A stretch of DNA of 64,000 nt, from positions 47,818-111,817 of the forward strand of contig NZ_QVTD01000022.1 of the NCBI RefSeq assembly GCF_003429105.1, read 5' to 3'. Positions 7,089-16,414 of the stretch are shown here, piece by piece (within the stretch, counting starts at the first letter, position 1; each line of letters opens with the position of its first letter). The position numbers and the translations under genes were made by a program. The notes below the pieces were generated by a model. The model did not search any database, had not been told where the DNA came from, and saw only the letters and a list, made by a program, of their open reading frames with translations. The stretch is from Peribacillus glennii. Its GTDB lineage: Bacteria > Bacillota > Bacilli > Bacillales > DSM-1321.

Positions 7089-8162
7089 GTGGAACAAGTG
7101 AAGAGGAAGGTTTCGAAAAAGGTGTTTGGGTTGTTGGAGGAGGAGTTTTCGTTTTTGGAGTCGAAGGGGATTTTGGATGCGGAACAGAGGGCGTTGGCGC
7201 TGTCTCATTATGAGGCAACGCACAAAGGGCCTACCTTTCTCCAGGGTATCATGATTGCCGGAGCGGTGCTGATTGGGGCGGGCATCCTTAGTTTTGTCGC
7301 GGGGAATTGGGATGAAATGGGCCGTACGATAAAATTGATACTGCTCTTGCTTGCATTTTTGTTAGCGTTTGCCGGAGGATATGCCACGGAAAACAGGTTT
7401 CCGAATACCTCCCGCAGTCTGTATTATGTGTTTGCAATCATTTTTGGCGCAGACCTGTTTTTAATCGGGCAAATGTTCCATATCGCCGGTGGAGGAACCG
7501 CATTCCTGTTATGGGGACTAGGTATTATCCCACTCGCATTTTACTTGAAAGATAAATGGGTGGTCCTTTATTCTCTTGCCCTGTTGCACTATTATTCTCT
7601 CACAAATCTGTTTGACGGAAATGATGGGATTTATGTTCTGATCGGCATTTTGTTCATAGCTTTATGGCTCCGGGGGCACCGGTCTTCTGCCGCCTTTATC
7701 CTTACTTTCCTATTGGGAATGGAATCCATCATGCATGTTTTCCATTTGATTCCCGGATTTGACAGCTATTGGCTTCCTTTTCTTCTCTATACAATGATCG
7801 GCATAGGCATCACGTATTTCCCGTTTAATCAGTATGAAAATAGTTCAAAGGTTGCCGGCAACATATTCTATGTGGTTTTCGGGTTAATCCTCACACATCC
7901 CCAAGCCTGGAATACTGGTTTCGCATGGTGGATAGTATGGACCGTTTGTTTCGTCCTGTACACCTTATATTGGCTGAATAGAGGTTCGATCTTCTCGATC
8001 TTGCTGCTTTGCGGCTTGATTCTCCGCTTCTATGTGGATTTGGCGTATGATTTCCTCGACAAGTCCTTGTTTTTCTTGATAGGCGGTATCTTATTGCTCC
8101 TATTTGGTTTTTGGTTTGAACGGCGGAGAAGGGTGGGAAATCATAATGCACCGAAATCGTAA
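7089..8162 (+). CDS. DUF2157 multi-pass membrane protein
   Basis: The 357-aa protein has a soluble N-terminal region (1-50) typical of DUF2157 followed by roughly ten hydrophobic helices from residue 52 to 340 and a basic C-terminal end. DUF2157 proteins have no established function. They are commonly encoded next to a GDYXXLXY protein, exactly as here, where the downstream gene overlaps by 17 bp, so both are probably translated as a unit and act together in the membrane. A GGGGGTGG site precedes the ATG. Confidence 0.85.
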   Translation: MEQVKRKVSKKVFGLLEEEFSFLESKGILDAEQRALALSHYEATHKGPTFLQGIMIAGAVLIGAGILSFVAGNWDEMGRTIKLILLLLAFLLAFAGGYATENRFPNTSRSLYYVFAIIFGADLFLIGQMFHIAGGGTAFLLWGLGIIPLAFYLKDKWVVLYSLALLHYYSLTNLFDGNDGIYVLIGILFIALWLRGHRSSAAFILTFLLGMESIMHVFHLIPGFDSYWLPFLLYTMIGIGITYFPFNQYENSSKVAGNIFYVVFGLILTHPQAWNTGFAWWIVWTVCFVLYTLYWLNRGSIFSILLLCGLILRFYVDLAYDFLDKSLFFLIGGILLLLFGFWFERRRRVGNHNAPKS

Positions 8163-8667
8163 ATGGGTGTGGGCGGCGTTGGCGATCCCATTTCTTTGCA
8201 TAGCCATTGTTGCGGCAAAACCAGTGACAACCCTTTTATACGGAGAAGAAATTATCTTGTCCACTGCGCCCGTGGATCCGACCGATTTGTTTTATGGGGA
8301 CTACCTCATTCTCAGCTATGACATCTCGGAAGCAGCGCCAGAGCTGGTGGACCAGAAAGTCCGCACAGCGGATTATTCGGAAGCAGTTAAAAAACCTCTT
8401 TATTTATGGTTGAAAAAGAAAAACAACATCGGTTCTTTGACAAGGGTTTCGTTCGAAAAACCGCCCCATTCCCTTTACTTGAAAGCCGGATTCCACAATC
8501 TTTGGCTAAATGAGGAAACCAAGAAATACAATATCCCTCTGCAATGGGACCGGTATTACGTCCCGGAAAACCAAGGCCGGGAATGGGAAGAACGGGCAAC
8601 GAAAGGCGACATCCTGGTTCATATGAAGGTAAGGAATGGATTTGCCGTTCCCATCTCAATTGAATGA
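8146..8667 (+). CDS. GDYXXLXY-domain protein
   Basis: This 173-aa protein starts MHRNRKWVWAALAIPFLCIAI, a single membrane anchor, and carries the family signature GDYLILSY. The chosen ATG at 8146 has GGTGGGAAA upstream; a longer frame from 8104 has none. The gene overlaps the DUF2157 gene by 17 bp, which is the normal partner of this family. The main part is predicted to lie outside the cytoplasmic membrane. The role is unknown. Confidence 0.85.
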   Translation: MHRNRKWVWAALAIPFLCIAIVAAKPVTTLLYGEEIILSTAPVDPTDLFYGDYLILSYDISEAAPELVDQKVRTADYSEAVKKPLYLWLKKKNNIGSLTRVSFEKPPHSLYLKAGFHNLWLNEETKKYNIPLQWDRYYVPENQGREWEERATKGDILVHMKVRNGFAVPISIE

Positions 8668-8767
8668 AGCGCCTGAGAAATCCCAGTACAACCAACTGGT
8701 GATGCACTGTAAAGCTGGCTAACATACGGGCAGGCGGTGAGAGCCTCATTTCCCCTCTCCTCATCAA

Positions 8768-8800
8768 ATAAAAAACGCCAGACTGCTTTTGCAGCTTGGA
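8768..8800 (-). terminator. Terminator of the yfhP-like gene
   Basis: On the minus strand CCAAGCTGC and GCAGTCTGG pair around AAAA, followed by CG and a run of T residues. Confidence 0.7.
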
Positions 8801-8840
8801 CATTTCTGCTAAATTGAGGCACAGGGCTTGCCGCCATGTG

Positions 8841-9716
8841 CTATTTCTGCGTCTTCTCGATATATTCAAAAAGAAACGACTGGCCATTCCGATAAAATCG
8901 GGGATCATACACACCAAGCCTTTTATCATTATTAACAATCACCACAAAAGGGGACCATTCATACAATGTCCTGGCTTCCGGTTTATTGGCAAACAGTGTA
9001 TCAAGGTTCGCGTTTTCATCTGACTTAAGCCGGTCTACAAATCTTGGTTCTGTGAGTAAAGAGTCGTTGATGATGTCAACAGTCTCCTCGTTTTTGCCAA
9101 TCACCGTATAATGCCACGGCAGCATTCGCGCCGACAAGGCTACCTGTTCGTATGTCGGTTTGTACTGTTCGTACAAGATATAGCCTTGAACGGACTGTAG
9201 GATCACATGAAGCGCAATGATTATCCAGCTTAAGCGGAAAATGGAAAATTCCTTTGCGGCCGGGCGTATTTTGGAAACGATGAACGCCATCAAAAAAATA
9301 AACCAGATTACAAAATCCACGATAGAAATCGTCCCGAGCGTCAGCCTGGCGGATGAGAACGGTTCAAGGTATCCGGTTCCCCAAGCATTGAATACGTCAC
9401 TCGTATCATGAATAAAAACAGCCAATAACGAAATAAGAAACGAGCGAAACCCTTTAATCCGAAAAATAAACCGGTTAATGAGATAAAAAAGAAAGGCCCA
9501 AACCGGGACTAGGAATACAGAATGCGTGATCCCCCTGTGCCACATTTGATACTGCCCGGCAGTATCCCACAGCTGGGAAATCACGTCAATGTCTGGAACC
9601 TGGCTCGCTCCAATGGTGGTGAAAAGAAGTGCATATTTCTCCTTTTTGCCCATTTCCTCTTTATTCACTGCTTTATAAATACCAAGCCCAAACAAGGTAT
9701 GTGTAATCGAATCCAA
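8841..9716 (-). CDS. yfhP: YfhP-like membrane metal-dependent hydrolase (YdjM family)
   Basis: The 291-aa protein begins MDSITHTLFGLGIYKA, the conserved H-bearing N-terminus of the YdjM family of membrane-bound metal-dependent hydrolases. It also has QVPDIDVIS and the HRGITHS motif (about residues 61-67), whose His/Asp residues are the expected metal ligands. Four to five membrane helices occupy residues 65-185 and a soluble C-terminal domain follows. Length and layout match Bacillus YfhP. It stands alone on the minus strand, with a terminator behind it and the divergent signal peptidase gene ahead. The substrate is unknown. Confidence 0.8.
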   Translation of the reverse strand: MDSITHTLFGLGIYKAVNKEEMGKKEKYALLFTTIGASQVPDIDVISQLWDTAGQYQMWHRGITHSVFLVPVWAFLFYLINRFIFRIKGFRSFLISLLAVFIHDTSDVFNAWGTGYLEPFSSARLTLGTISIVDFVIWFIFLMAFIVSKIRPAAKEFSIFRLSWIIIALHVILQSVQGYILYEQYKPTYEQVALSARMLPWHYTVIGKNEETVDIINDSLLTEPRFVDRLKSDENANLDTLFANKPEARTLYEWSPFVVIVNNDKRLGVYDPRFYRNGQSFLFEYIEKTQK

Positions 9717-9875
9717 ACAGCCACCAACTTTCCACCCATAAAATCAGTTTTTTTTATTGTGACATAAATGTTGAAAAGCAAGCAATTTCAGTGCTCCTTG
9801 GGAAACGCTGAATTTCAATTCGCCCATAGTATGGTATAATTTTTTTGGCAATAAATAGATGAGGGGATATGCAGG

Positions 9876-10430
9876 GTGAACAAATCCGAAATCAATAAAG
9901 AGATTATATCTTGGCTGAAATCATTCTTATTTGCAGCAGGAATCGCTTTTATCTTCCATACGTTCATATTCACTCCGGTAAAAGTCCACGGGGAATCCAT
10001 GATGCCGACCTTTACAGATGAAAATCGCCTGGTCGTGAGTAAACTAAGCAAAATCCAACATTTCGACATCGTTGTCTTTGATGCCCCGGATTCCGATGAA
10101 AAATACATTAAACGGGTGATTGGCATGCCCGGAGACACAATTAAAGTGAAAAATGACGTACTATATATCAACGGCAAGAAATTTGATGAACCCTACTTGA
10201 AAGCAAATAAAGAAAAAATTCCCGGCAACGCAACATTAACCGAAGATTTCACATTGAAAAATTACACCGGCGAATATAAAGTGCCAGCAGGAAAACTCTT
10301 CGTCATGGGGGATAATCGCCTGTACAGCAATGACAGCAGGATTTTTGGTTTTATCCCGATGGATTCAGTGATTGGGGAAGCGAAGTTTCAATTCTATCCC
10401 TTGAACCAGCTTGGGACGCACTTCAAATAA
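9876..10430 (+). CDS. Type I signal peptidase (SipS/SipT-like)
   Basis: The 184-aa enzyme cleaves signal peptides of exported proteins at the outer face of the membrane. It has one N-terminal membrane helix (about 15-34), the catalytic Ser41 in GESMMPT, the catalytic Lys79 in YIKRVIGMPGD, and the MGDNR-x-S-x-DSR box. The start is a GTG at 9876 preceded by GAGGGG and GCAGG. It forms a single-gene unit with a strong terminator behind it. The many secreted proteins encoded at 24-42 kb are potential substrates. Confidence 0.93.
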   Translation: MNKSEINKEIISWLKSFLFAAGIAFIFHTFIFTPVKVHGESMMPTFTDENRLVVSKLSKIQHFDIVVFDAPDSDEKYIKRVIGMPGDTIKVKNDVLYINGKKFDEPYLKANKEKIPGNATLTEDFTLKNYTGEYKVPAGKLFVMGDNRLYSNDSRIFGFIPMDSVIGEAKFQFYPLNQLGTHFK

Positions 10431-10444
10431 TTTAGGTTTTCGCC

Positions 10445-10489
10445 ATAACCCGCTTGATTCGCTAATATGAATCGGCGGGTTATTTTTTT
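10445..10489 (+). terminator. Terminator of the signal peptidase gene
   Basis: ATAACCCGC..GATTC pairs with GAATC..CGGGTTAT around a short loop, followed by seven T residues. Confidence 0.85.
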
Positions 10490-10638
10490 AGAACTGGCAC
10501 AGCAAGGTACGCATCCTCCACAGCATTAGGGAATTTGGCTTCAGGTGCAAGGCAGTAATCTACTTTCGGGAAAAATTTATGGAGTGCAGCGCCGGCTTAC
10601 CGGGAATAGAAAAAGCAAGCAAAGAAGAGGGAGGAACC

Positions 10639-11255
10639 ATGTTGTTATAGGGGACGATCGCATTAAAGCTAATCATCGGATTGGCCGCTTTAATCATTGT
10701 GATGCGGCTGCTCGGAAAAAAAGAAATGTCTGAAATCACACCGTTTAATTTTATATATACCATCTTGCTGGGAGGAATTCTGGAAGAAGCCCTTTACGAA
10801 GAAAAAGTATCCATTCTTCCTATTTTATTTGCAATAGCACTTTGGGCTGTCCTTATTTATCTTGTTGAAGTTCTGGTACAGAAAATCTACAAGCTAAAGA
10901 AACCTTTGAAAGGCGAGCCGTCCGAGTTGATTGTATGCTGCGTGAAAAGGGAATTTTCTCGCTGAAGGATGTACATTATGCCCTTTTGGAAACAAGCGGT
11001 TCAATCAGTGTCATCCAAACTGTAGAACCCTCTGCCGTCACCGCGGGAATGTTCGATATCAAGCCTGCACAGGCAGGGCCTACTGTAATGCTGATTGATG
11101 AGAGATCCATCATCGAAAAAGGGTTGAAGTCCATAGGCAAAACGAAAGACTGGGTGATGGCTGAACTTGCAAAAAGAAATCTGCAGCCGGATAAAATATT
11201 CTATACAGAGTGGTCTGAACAAAATGGATTGTATACAGAACCCTACGGCAGCTGA
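10639..11255 (+). pseudogene. DUF421 (YetF/YrbG-type) membrane protein gene, inactivated
   Basis: A strong ribosome site (GAGGGAGGAACC) leads to ATG TTG TTA then an in-frame TAG (10648-10650). The same frame continues with a typical DUF421 N-terminus (ALIIVMRLLGKKEMSEITPF, three membrane helices) up to KGEPSELIV near 10933. The family's following ~20-residue segment is missing, and the protein resumes in another frame with LREKGIFSLKDVHYALLETS to the stop at 11255. So there are two lesions: an early nonsense codon and a deletion with frame change. DUF421 proteins are membrane proteins of uncertain role in Bacillus. This copy is very probably not functional. Confidence 0.85.
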
Positions 11256-11299
11256 ATGTACCCTTGGAGTAAATATGGTCTTTGCTTTGAAAAAACAAT

Positions 11300-11392
11300 C
11301 GGGGGTCAGTCCCCCATCGCTTTAACGCATTACCGTATTGGGGGTCAGTCCCCCGCCGCTTTAATGCGCCGCCGCATCGGGGGACTGACCCC
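11300..11392. repeat. REP-like cluster 4
   Basis: Two direct units GGGGGTCAGTCCCCC (11301-11315 and about 11340-11354) and an inverted unit GGGGGACTGACCCC (11379-11392) are separated by related spacers (CGCTTTAACGCATTA / CGCTTTAATGCGCCG). Confidence 0.88.
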
Positions 11393-11533
11393 ATCCCCAT
11401 CAACACGAAATTCTAGTTATGATTCCCCTGTCAACACACCTTGAAACTGTTCTTTATTCCGCATAAAGATTAAAATAGAAAACATAGTATCAGGGCAATT
11501 TTTACAATATTGATACAAGGAGGGGGATTGGGG

Positions 11534-12358
11534 ATGGAAACAGCAAAGTCTTTGGGCCGGAAAATGGTGGAAAACCAGCTGGATTTATCAAGGGAAATAA
11601 GCAGGAGATTAAATGAAAGATATCATCAATTCCTGCTGGAAAGCAAGTTAGAGGACACAGAAATCCTGCATTGGAGAGCAAAGCTGATTGGCTACATTGG
11701 AAAAGCGTTAATATCATCCCAGTCAGAAGACGTATGGGACGAAGTGACAGAATGGGCCAGGCAAACTGGTGAGGGAGCCGTCAGCTACGGGGTGACCATT
11801 GATCAGCTCTTAAATACCAACAAAGTTTACCGCAAGGTCATTTCGGACTTCATCAAAAGGGAAATGATCAATAAACCTGATACAAGTGCGGATTCGATTT
11901 TGCGAATAAATGAAATCATAAGCGCTTTATTGGACCAATCCGCCTATATCTTCAGTGTTTCCTTTGTCGACTACCATAAAAAAACGCTGGTTCTGGCCAA
12001 GGAAGAGATGCTCAGCATTTCTACACCGGTCGTTTCCATTTCTGATGAAATCGCTATCCTTCCTTTAGTTGGCGAACTAGATACATATCGGGCGAAAATC
12101 CTCATGGAAACCTCGTTAAAAAGCTGTGGGATGCTTGGGAATTCCGAGCTGATCATCGATTTATCGGGCGTGCCCATTGTGGATATAATGGTAGCCGCCG
12201 AGTTGTTCCAGGTCGCAGGTGCGCTTAGGCTAATCGGTGTAAGGCCAACATTTACCGGGCTTCGCCCTGAAACCGCCCAGGCAGTCGTGAATTTGGGAAT
12301 CGACTTCAAAGATATCCGCATCAAGGGGAGTTTAAAACAGGCATTAGCATCAAGCTAG
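11534..12358 (+). CDS. RsbR-type stressosome protein (STAS domain)
   Basis: The 274-aa product has the exact length of B. subtilis RsbRA, with a non-haem-globin-like helical N-terminal domain (1-140) and a C-terminal STAS domain (about 160-272; PLVGELDTYRAK and LIIDLSGVPIVD). RsbR proteins form the stressosome with RsbS and RsbT, controlling sigma-B. By motif alignment the first phosphorylatable Thr (RsbRA T171) is kept as T174 in ISTPVV, but the second (T205, normally in DTMVA) is Ile208 in VDIMVA. The ATG at 11534 has AAGGAGGGGG upstream; an upstream TTG includes that site and was rejected. It is a single gene, without rsbS/rsbT nearby. Confidence 0.88.
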   Translation: METAKSLGRKMVENQLDLSREISRRLNERYHQFLLESKLEDTEILHWRAKLIGYIGKALISSQSEDVWDEVTEWARQTGEGAVSYGVTIDQLLNTNKVYRKVISDFIKREMINKPDTSADSILRINEIISALLDQSAYIFSVSFVDYHKKTLVLAKEEMLSISTPVVSISDEIAILPLVGELDTYRAKILMETSLKSCGMLGNSELIIDLSGVPIVDIMVAAELFQVAGALRLIGVRPTFTGLRPETAQAVVNLGIDFKDIRIKGSLKQALASS

Positions 12359-12390
12359 AAATTTGAATATTACCGAAAAATAAACTAAGT

Positions 12391-12426
12391 AAACCCTTCG
12401 ACATGGAATCAGAAGGTTTTATTATT
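12391..12426 (+). terminator. Terminator after the RsbR-like gene
   Basis: AAACCCTTC pairs with GAAGGTTTT across a 12-nt loop, followed by a T/A-rich tail. Confidence 0.6.
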
Positions 12427-12513
12427 TTGCTGCCGGGCCGGCTGATTGGCAAATCAGGAATTTTAAAGGCCGATATCCACAGACCATTGATTTTATATAC
12501 AGGGGTATGGCAG

Positions 12514-12831
12514 CTACCAGAACCTTCTTTTTTCGTTCTGGCTGGAGTTAGAACCACCGCAGGTACGCATTATTCTCATTTTCATGAACCCATACATTAG
12601 AGCAGCCTGCCTGCCCATCAGGGTATGCGGATCCATCTTTGAGCGGAGGCAATTGATAAAGTTGGTGTCACACTTACATGGCGAACCACCACGCTCAAGG
12701 CAGTGATCATGCTTGCGGCAGCAATTATCTACTGAATTTGTCGGTGCGCCAGGGCCGCTGCAATTAGGCCCGCAATACTTGTAGCCGGGAAAAATACAGC
12801 TTGGCAGGCCTCTTTCTTCGCTTGTTGCCAT
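12514..12831 (-). CDS. Small phospholipase A2-like protein
   Basis: The 105-aa product contains the core of the phospholipase A2 fold: a Ca-loop-like segment Y19-C-G-P-N-C-S-G-P-G, the catalytic-type motif C37-C-R-K-H41-D42-H-C, and a later Asp55 in CKCDTNF. The many Cys residues suit disulfides. It resembles the parvovirus-VP1-like/bacterial group of small PLA2 proteins, and it has no obvious Sec signal peptide. A GGAGAG ribosome site precedes the ATG. It is transcribed opposite to its neighbours. Hydrolysis of phospholipid sn-2 esters is predicted from the motif, but activity and location (possibly spore or lysis-released) are not shown. Confidence 0.8.
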   Translation of the reverse strand: MATSEERGLPSCIFPGYKYCGPNCSGPGAPTNSVDNCCRKHDHCLERGGSPCKCDTNFINCLRSKMDPHTLMGRQAALMYGFMKMRIMRTCGGSNSSQNEKRRFW

Positions 12832-13013
12832 CGCGTAACTCTCCTATTACATCATTTTCTTTATTTATATGTAAATGGAACAAAGAGGGAAATGGACAAA
12901 GTCCTATCGCGGGGGTTGAAATATATAGATTTCTTTATTACATATCATTTTTAGGATCAAAAACCTTCGAAAAATTCCGATATAATCATCATATTCTCTT
13001 AAGGGGTTGTTAT

Positions 13014-15443
13014 ATGGAAACATATTCTGGTACATATCACCTTTCTCTAGTCCTGCTATCCATTATTATTGCCATAATTGCGTCCTATTCTGCGTTATCG
13101 TTAAGCATTCAAATAAACAAAGCCACAGGTTTTTTACGTTATTTATGGCTTTGGGTCGGGGCGTTCGCTATGGGCATGGGGATATGGTCCATGCATTTTA
13201 TTGCAATGCTTGCGTTCCATTTATCTATACCAGTCTCCTATAATAGAACAATAGTCCTAATTTCCATATTTCCAGCCATCATATCATCCGGGTTGGCTTT
13301 CTTTATCATCAGCAGACCCACAATGGGGAAAATGCAAGTCATCCTTGGTGCGTTATTTATGACCACAGGAATTGTATCAATGCATTATACGGGAATGGCA
13401 GCAATGGAAATGGGAGCTATGATCGAGTATGATCCTTTATTTTGGGTTCTTTCGGCTATCATAGCTTTTATTGCTTCGTTAGTGGCTTTGTATCTTTTAT
13501 TTTTTATTGGCAGAAATCAAAATATACCATATTTGCGGTTGAGAAAAGCAGGCAGTGCCCTGATTATGGGAATCGCTATTTCCGGGATGCATTATATGGG
13601 AATGTCGGCTGCAAAGTTTAAAGTGGGCCATCATTCCAATTCGTCCGTATCACTGATTGACAGCACTCTATTAGCATATTGCATCGGCATTGGCATGCTA
13701 ATTATTTTCAGTTTAGTTTTTTTAAGTATATATGTGGAAAAGAAATTTGAATCTCAATCCATTAAGTTGGAGAGCAAGTTCCGATCGGTCATAGAATCAA
13801 CCACAGATGCCATCATTTTAGCTGATAGCCAGGGTGACATCATTTCCTGGAATAAGGGTGCCGAAATTATGTTTGGATATGAAGAACAAGAAGTTTTAGG
13901 TAAGAATCTACAGCTGATTATCCCTGAAAATTTTAGGGAGACCCATGAAAAAGGCATGAAGCGGTACCTTTCTGCCCAGGAGGCCAGAGTCATTGGGAAA
14001 ACGGTTGAATTGCAGGGTTTAAGAAAGGGGGGCTATGTCTTTCCCATTGAACTTTCCATTGCTACCTGGAAGGAAGAAGGGAAGATTTTTTTCAGCAGCA
14101 TCATCCGGGACATTACAGAAAGAAAGCAATCAGAGGAAAAAATGAACCGTATGGTTTATCGTGACCCTTTGACAAATCTGCCGAATCGCCTCCTATTAAT
14201 TGACCGTCTGAATACTGCATTGGACCAGGCAAATCAGAATAAACAATCCCTGGGTGTCATGTTTATTGACTTGGATCGTTTTAAGTACATAAATGACTCT
14301 TTAGGCCATGCTACAGGTGATGGATTATTGATTGAGGTGGCGAAACGGATTCAGGCCTGTGCCGGAAAATCAGATACGGTCAGCCGCCAAGGCGGGGATG
14401 AGTTTATTGTACTTATTTCACAATCCACTTCAGATACATTGACGAAAATTGCAAAAAGAATTGTTGAAAGAATTAGTCAGCCATTCGTCATAAACGGACA
14501 TGAATTGTTTGTAACACCATCAATAGGGATCTCTGTATATCCAACCGACGGCAAATATGCTGAGACATTAATAAAAAATGCCGATACAGCCATGTACCGG
14601 GTTAAAGAACAGGGAAAAAACGATTTTGGGTTTTACGCACCAGAGATGGACGAAGAGATTTCCAAAAAGATGACGCTTGAAATTGGTCTCCGTAAAGCCT
14701 TGCAGAATAATGAATTTACCGTACTTTACCAGCCTCAGATTAATATAGATACGGGCAAATTGATTGGAGTCGAAGCTCTTACACGCTGGATTCATCCCGA
14801 GTGGGGAACGATATCCCCTGCCGAATTCATTCCATTGGCAGAAGAAACCGGGTTGATTTTACCTATAGGAGAGTGGGTGCTGTACGAGGCATGCGCCCAG
14901 AATAAGGCATGGCAAAATGAAGGGCATTCTCCTGTAAGAATGGCAGTCAATATATCATCACGTCAATTCCAGCAGCTGAATTTTGTGGATACGGTAAGGG
15001 ACATCTTACAAAAGACGGGCCTTGCCCCGATGTATTTAGAACTGGAACTAACGGAAAGTATAATCCAGGATTCACTGCATGCCATTTCAACCATGCATAC
15101 ATTAAAGGAAATGGGGGTTCATCTATCCATAGATGACTTCGGAACGGGTTATTCTTCTTTAAGTTATTTAAAGACGTTTCCCATTGATACATTAAAAATT
15201 GATCAGGCATTTACCAGAAATATATTCATTGACCAAAAAGACGCTTCTCTCGTCAGTACCATTATAAATATGGCTCATAACCTAGAATTGAAAGTAATTG
15301 CAGAAGGTGTGGAGACATCGGAACAATTACATTTCCTCCAGCAAAAAAGGTGTAATGAAGCGCAAGGTTATTTTTTCAGCAGGCCAATACCGGCTGAAGA
15401 GATGAATTCATTTTTTCAACAACAAATGATTGCTAATCCATAA
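13014..15443 (+). CDS. MHYT-PAS-GGDEF-EAL cyclic-di-GMP signalling protein
   Basis: The 809-aa membrane protein starts with an MHYT sensor of about seven helices (residues 5-235) bearing three signature motifs: MHFIAM, MHYTGM and MHYMGM. A PAS domain (about 255-380), a GGDEF domain with an intact GGDEF motif (RQGGDEF), and an EAL domain with intact EAL, NISSRQF, ELTES and DDFGTGYSS motifs follow. GGDEF domains make and EAL domains degrade c-di-GMP; both look catalytically competent, so the net direction cannot be told. MHYT domains are proposed to sense O2, CO or NO through copper. The ATG at 13014 follows AAGGGGTTG; a longer frame from 12801 is not supported. Two c-di-GMP riboswitches lie elsewhere in the window. 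Confidence 0.92.
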   Translation: METYSGTYHLSLVLLSIIIAIIASYSALSLSIQINKATGFLRYLWLWVGAFAMGMGIWSMHFIAMLAFHLSIPVSYNRTIVLISIFPAIISSGLAFFIISRPTMGKMQVILGALFMTTGIVSMHYTGMAAMEMGAMIEYDPLFWVLSAIIAFIASLVALYLLFFIGRNQNIPYLRLRKAGSALIMGIAISGMHYMGMSAAKFKVGHHSNSSVSLIDSTLLAYCIGIGMLIIFSLVFLSIYVEKKFESQSIKLESKFRSVIESTTDAIILADSQGDIISWNKGAEIMFGYEEQEVLGKNLQLIIPENFRETHEKGMKRYLSAQEARVIGKTVELQGLRKGGYVFPIELSIATWKEEGKIFFSSIIRDITERKQSEEKMNRMVYRDPLTNLPNRLLLIDRLNTALDQANQNKQSLGVMFIDLDRFKYINDSLGHATGDGLLIEVAKRIQACAGKSDTVSRQGGDEFIVLISQSTSDTLTKIAKRIVERISQPFVINGHELFVTPSIGISVYPTDGKYAETLIKNADTAMYRVKEQGKNDFGFYAPEMDEEISKKMTLEIGLRKALQNNEFTVLYQPQINIDTGKLIGVEALTRWIHPEWGTISPAEFIPLAEETGLILPIGEWVLYEACAQNKAWQNEGHSPVRMAVNISSRQFQQLNFVDTVRDILQKTGLAPMYLELELTESIIQDSLHAISTMHTLKEMGVHLSIDDFGTGYSSLSYLKTFPIDTLKIDQAFTRNIFIDQKDASLVSTIINMAHNLELKVIAEGVETSEQLHFLQQKRCNEAQGYFFSRPIPAEEMNSFFQQQMIANP

Positions 15444-15469
15444 GAATTGAATATTTGTTATGTTGGCAT

Positions 15470-15496
15470 AACTAGGTGGTAAAACCTAGTTTTTTC
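15470..15496 (+). terminator. Terminator of the GGDEF-EAL gene
   Basis: AACTAGGT and ACCTAGTT pair around GGTAAA... and are followed by T residues. Confidence 0.75.
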
Positions 15497-15631
15497 TTTT
15501 CTCTGTAATAAACATACACTGTCTCCGAATCCTCACTCCAATTTTGGGCTATAGATGATAGTATAAAAATAATTAAGGTACATTCCAAATAAATGGAATG
15601 GCTCGCTGCCATGAAGGTGTGATCGAAAATA

Positions 15632-16315
15632 ATGAATGCAAAAAAACTTGCCGGAGAAAAGGCACTGGAATACGTAAAAGATGGAATGGTGCTTGGGTTG
15701 GGCACTGGTTCTACGGTGTATTGGACAATTTTAGGACTGGGCGAGTTAGTCATAAAGGGATTGAATATTAAGGGAGTAGCCACTTCAAAAGCCACAGAGG
15801 ATCTCGCTTTGAAGGCTGGCATTCCTTTAGTCGATATTTCAGATGTCTATGAAATTGATGTAACAATTGACGGGGCGGATGAGGTCAACCCGGATCTCGA
15901 TTTAATTAAGGGAGGCGGAGGAGCTTTATTGCGGGAAAAGATGGTCGCCTCCGTTTCCCGAAAGTTAGTCATTGTTGCGGATGAATCAAAGTATAGCGCA
16001 CATTTAGGGAAATTCCCGCTTCCTGTTGAAGTTGTGCCATTCGGATGGCAGACTACAATGAAACAAATAAGTGCCAAGGGATGCGAACCGAAGCTACGGA
16101 TGAAAAACGGTATCCCTATGCCAACGGACAACGGAAATTATATATTGGACTGCCCATTTGACAAAATAGAATACCCTGCAGCATTGGCCTTCAGCCTAAA
16201 CATGATGCCGGGAGTCGTCGAAACCGGACTATTTGTAAAAATGGCCGATACCGTCATCTTAGCGGGAACGAGCGGGGAAATACAGGTGAAAGAGTCAGCC
16301 GCTTCAACACGTTAA
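15632..16315 (+). CDS. rpiA: Ribose-5-phosphate isomerase A
   Basis: The 227-aa cytosolic enzyme interconverts ribose 5-phosphate and ribulose 5-phosphate in the pentose phosphate pathway. The conserved blocks are present: GLGTGSTVYW (phosphate loop), DGADEVNPDLDLIKGGGGAL with catalytic-type Asp/Glu, and REKMVA. Length is normal for RpiA. GAAGGTG lies upstream of the ATG. It appears monocistronic and is followed directly by REP-like cluster 5; the next gene, an MFS transporter on the other strand, might supply a sugar, but that is only a guess. Confidence 0.92.
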   Translation: MNAKKLAGEKALEYVKDGMVLGLGTGSTVYWTILGLGELVIKGLNIKGVATSKATEDLALKAGIPLVDISDVYEIDVTIDGADEVNPDLDLIKGGGGALLREKMVASVSRKLVIVADESKYSAHLGKFPLPVEVVPFGWQTTMKQISAKGCEPKLRMKNGIPMPTDNGNYILDCPFDKIEYPAALAFSLNMMPGVVETGLFVKMADTVILAGTSGEIQVKESAASTR

Positions 16316-16317
16316 TA

Positions 16318-16380
16318 CATTGGGGGACTGCCCCCCCATGCTTTAACGCGTTAAACACCGGGGGTTAGTCCCCCGGTGCG
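16318..16380. repeat. REP-like cluster 5
   Basis: An inverted unit GGGGGACTGCCCCCCC (16322-16337) and a direct unit GGGGGTTAGTCCCCC (about 16360-16374) separated by ATGCTTTAACGCGTTAAACA, between two convergent genes. Confidence 0.85.
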
Positions 16381-16414
16381 GTAATGCGGCAAAGCGCTGT
16401 GATCTTATTCCAGA

